This document shows, piece by piece, positions 37,498-39,425 of a stretch of DNA of 39,425 nucleotides (positions are counted from its first letter, which is position 1; each line of letters starts with the position of its first letter). The DNA lies in contig CAZTTG010000057.1 of the NCBI GenBank assembly GCA_964615935.1, positions 1 through 39,425 of the forward strand. Direction: 5' to 3'. Under the pieces are notes generated by a model. That model saw only the letters and a list, made by a program, of their open reading frames with translations. It ran no database searches and was not told the origin of the DNA. The position numbers were made by a program, and so were the translations under genes. Source of the DNA: CAZTTG01 sp964615935. Its GTDB lineage: Bacteria; Planctomycetota; UBA1135; GCA-002686595.

Positions 37498-39425
37498 CCT
37501 CGTCCTCTCCGCGGCCGAAGGCCTCCAGCGGCGTCTCGGCGACCAGCGGGCGGCTGGTCCCCGGAGTGAGCTCGCCGGGATCGACCCCCTCCTGCTGGTA
37601 GATGCGCCGGACCAGCTCGGTGCAGGTCTTGCCGCCGCAGCCGCCCATGCTCGCGCGAGACGTGGCCTTGAGCTGGTTGGCGTCGCGCACGCCCTCGCGG
37701 ATCTCGGAGAGGATCTCGCTGCGGCGCACCCGCTCGCAGCGGCACACGATGGGATCCCCGCCCTCGGCCAGGATCGCCTCCTCGAGCGGCACCGAGGGCT
37801 CCCGGATGGTGAAGCCCGCGACCTCGAGCTTCTCCTCCTCGGGCACCTCGACCAGCAGGAGGTGCCGTCGGTCCTGCTCGGGGCGGCGCCGGATGGCGAT
37901 CACCGTGCCCTGGCCCACCGGATTGCCCTCCATGTCCACCGTGCTCACCTCGGCCCCGAGGGGCACCAGCTCGGTGGAGAACTCGAAGGGCAGCATCAGG
38001 AGGGCCTTGGCGCCCTCGGGGTCGTAGTCGTTGTAGACCAGGTTGATGGCGAGTCCGGGACAGACCGACACGCATTCCCCGCAGCCCAGGCAGGCGCCGC
38101 TGAAGCGCGGCAAGCCCATGATCGAGTCCCCCACCGAGATGAGGTCGTCGGGGCAGACCGACTGGCAGGGATCGCAGGGGATCTCCTGCACGCAGCGGAT
38201 CGCGGGGAAGACCGGCGCGGGCCGATCCTCGAGCTCCAGAGGCTGGGTCGGGCCGGGCCGGCTGCGCAGGAGCGCGGCCACGTCCGGCCAGTGCTCGGGG
38301 ATGGTCACCGGCACGCCCAGGTCGTTGGCGATCTGACGGCCCACGATGCGGCCGCTGAAGATGGCGGCCGAGGCCTCGGCGATCTCGGCCGTGTCGCCGG
38401 CGCCGTAGACCTTCAGGCCGAGCTGCTCGGACTTGGCCAGGAGCTCGTCGCAGGGGTTCAGGCCCACCGCGATGAGCAGGGTGTCCACCTCGAAGGAGCG
38501 CTCGGTGCCCGCGATCGGCTGGAAGCTCGAGTCGATCTCGGCGATGGTCACGCTCTGGAGCTTCTCGCCCGTGGGATCGCCCTCGGCCCGCACCACCGTG
38601 TGCGAGGTCCAGATGGGCACGCCCAGGCGCAGGATCTTGTCGGCGTGCACCTTGTAGCCGCCGACCTGCGGCAGGGCCTCGACCAGCCCCACCACGTCGA
38701 TGCCCGCCTGCAGGGCGTGATATGCTCCGATCAGGCCCACGTTGCCGCCGCCCAGCACGAAGAGCTTCTTCGAGGCGCGCACCAGGTCGCGGTTCACCAG
38801 GGTCTGGAAGGCACCCGCGCCGTACACGCCGGGCAGGTCGCAGCCCGGGAAGGAGAGGCCCTTCTCGCGCGCGCCCAGCGCCACCAGCAGGGCGTCGGAC
38901 TGCACCAGCCGGAAGCCGCTCGGGGTGACCACGCCCACCTTCTGGTCGGCGAACACCCCCACCGCGGTGCTGTCCAGCCACACCTCCACCGAGGGGAGCT
39001 GCTCCAACTCCTCGGCCAGGATGCGGGCGATGTCGATGCCCCGCACGCCCGCCCAGCACTCGGCCACCGAGCCGAAGAACTGGTGCGTTTGCAGGGTGAG
39101 CTTGCCACCCAGCGCGGACTTGTCGTCCACCACCAGGACCTCGATGCCCAGCTTGCCCAGCTCCACCGCCGCGCACAGGCCCGCCGGGCCGCCGCCCAGG
39201 ATCAGGACCCGCGTGCGGTGCTCGCCCGGACGGCCGATGGGCATGGCCGCGTCGTCCGCCGGAAGGCTCGGACGCCCGTCGCAGCTCGCGACCTCCAGCC
39301 CCTCGCGCACCGCGGTCATGCAGGCCTTGAGCGGCCGACCCTCGACCAGCACCGTGCACTGGGAGCACTGGCCGTTGACGCAGAAGATGCCCTGGGCCCC
39401 GCCGTCCTTGTGGTGGTGGCCGAAG
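37490..39425 (-). CDS. FAD/NAD oxidoreductase with 2Fe-2S, 4Fe-4S and BFD domains (alpha subunit; 5' end outside the window)
   Basis: About 644 codons visible, open at the right edge. Order: Fer2_4 ferredoxin (IFCVNGQCSQCTVLVEGRPL/KAC, four cluster Cys), FAD-binding fold (RVLILGGGPAGLCAAVELGK), second Rossmann fold (LFVLGGGNVGLIGAYHALQA), an insert with two ferredoxin-like Cys sets (CVQEIPCDPCQSVCP and CLGCGECVSVCPG), and a BFD-like [2Fe-2S] domain at the end (CRCERVRRSEI, GGCGGKTCTEL). Separate HcnA/HcnB-, opine-oxidase- or proline-dehydrogenase-type subunits are fused here, with extra Fe4S4 sites. It is probably the electron-transfer subunit for the dehydrogenase that follows. Only the first residues are missing, likely fewer than 40. 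Confidence 0.9.
   Translation of the reverse strand, partial: FGHHHKDGGAQGIFCVNGQCSQCTVLVEGRPLKACMTAVREGLEVASCDGRPSLPADDAAMPIGRPGEHRTRVLILGGGPAGLCAAVELGKLGIEVLVVDDKSALGGKLTLQTHQFFGSVAECWAGVRGIDIARILAEELEQLPSVEVWLDSTAVGVFADQKVGVVTPSGFRLVQSDALLVALGAREKGLSFPGCDLPGVYGAGAFQTLVNRDLVRASKKLFVLGGGNVGLIGAYHALQAGIDVVGLVEALPQVGGYKVHADKILRLGVPIWTSHTVVRAEGDPTGEKLQSVTIAEIDSSFQPIAGTERSFEVDTLLIAVGLNPCDELLAKSEQLGLKVYGAGDTAEIAEASAAIFSGRIVGRQIANDLGVPVTIPEHWPDVAALLRSRPGPTQPLELEDRPAPVFPAIRCVQEIPCDPCQSVCPDDLISVGDSIMGLPRFSGACLGCGECVSVCPGLAINLVYNDYDPEGAKALLMLPFEFSTELVPLGAEVSTVDMEGNPVGQGTVIAIRRRPEQDRRHLLLVEVPEEEKLEVAGFTIREPSVPLEEAILAEGGDPIVCRCERVRRSEILSEIREGVRDANQLKATSRASMGGCGGKTCTELVRRIYQQEGVDPGELTPGTSRPLVAETPLEAFGRGEDEDE

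Overview
The window is GC-rich (roughly 68-70% by eye) and reads like a contig from an uncultured, environmental, probably planctomycete-like bacterium. The clues are an ECF sigma / anti-sigma operon feeding FG-GAP secreted proteins, sulfatase-like lipoproteins, GH29/GH141 glycosidases, and four unrelated secreted proteins that end in one recognisable C-terminal domain (signature around 'PFG.GfLC..' followed by 'YQxWxRD'). From memory, I associate that domain with deep-branching Planctomycetota. No tRNA, rRNA or CRISPR array is visible.

Layout, left to right. 1-820: 5' part of a cbb3 oxidase subunit I gene, running off the left edge. 1306-2385: wreckage of an acyl-CoA synthetase, hmgA and hpd, each missing internal or terminal pieces. 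2583-4744: a DUF4382-type lipoprotein translationally coupled to a HEAT-like exported protein. 9279 down to 4797: an operon of ECF sigma factor, a zinc-finger anti-sigma factor fused to TPR and a putative clan-CD peptidase domain, and an FG-GAP propeller. 9415-17949: TPR protein, propeller protein, HExxH metallopeptidase, a small exported protein with a duplicated beta-helix protein, a methyltransferase and a HEAT protein.

18068-28298 is the most interesting block. It holds two sulfatase-fold lipoproteins with Thr where the formylglycine Cys should be; the first is broken by an in-frame TAG at an expected Trp. A transposase remnant and a radical-SAM/SPASM tail remnant lie between them. After the second come an aldo/keto reductase, a GSA-type aminotransferase with a beta-sandwich tail, a radical SAM/SPASM protein with a C-terminal coiled coil of twelve 14-residue repeats, a stand-alone radical SAM domain, and a stand-alone SPASM domain carrying the same 14-residue repeat. 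The genes from 20471 to 28298 all point the same way and overlap by 14, 4 and 4 bases in places, so they are probably co-transcribed. I infer a pathway that modifies a surface glycan, lipid headgroup or peptide; the substrate is unknown.

28421-32445 is rearranged. It contains a 5'-truncated FG-GAP protein, a YbjQ/DUF74 protein, a secreted Cys-rich protein flanked by a 114-bp direct repeat (4 mismatches), and a truncated ECF sigma gene. 32446-36264 encodes a 1272-residue exported enzyme that joins a GH29 fucosidase to a GH141-type beta-helix with a CBM6-like insert. 39425 down to 36328 encodes the two subunits of an FAD/iron-sulfur amine or amino-acid dehydrogenase (HcnB/HcnC, opine-oxidase-like), running off the right edge.

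Several broken genes sit at abrupt junctions, so true decay and metagenome misassembly both have to be considered. I flag this where it matters.
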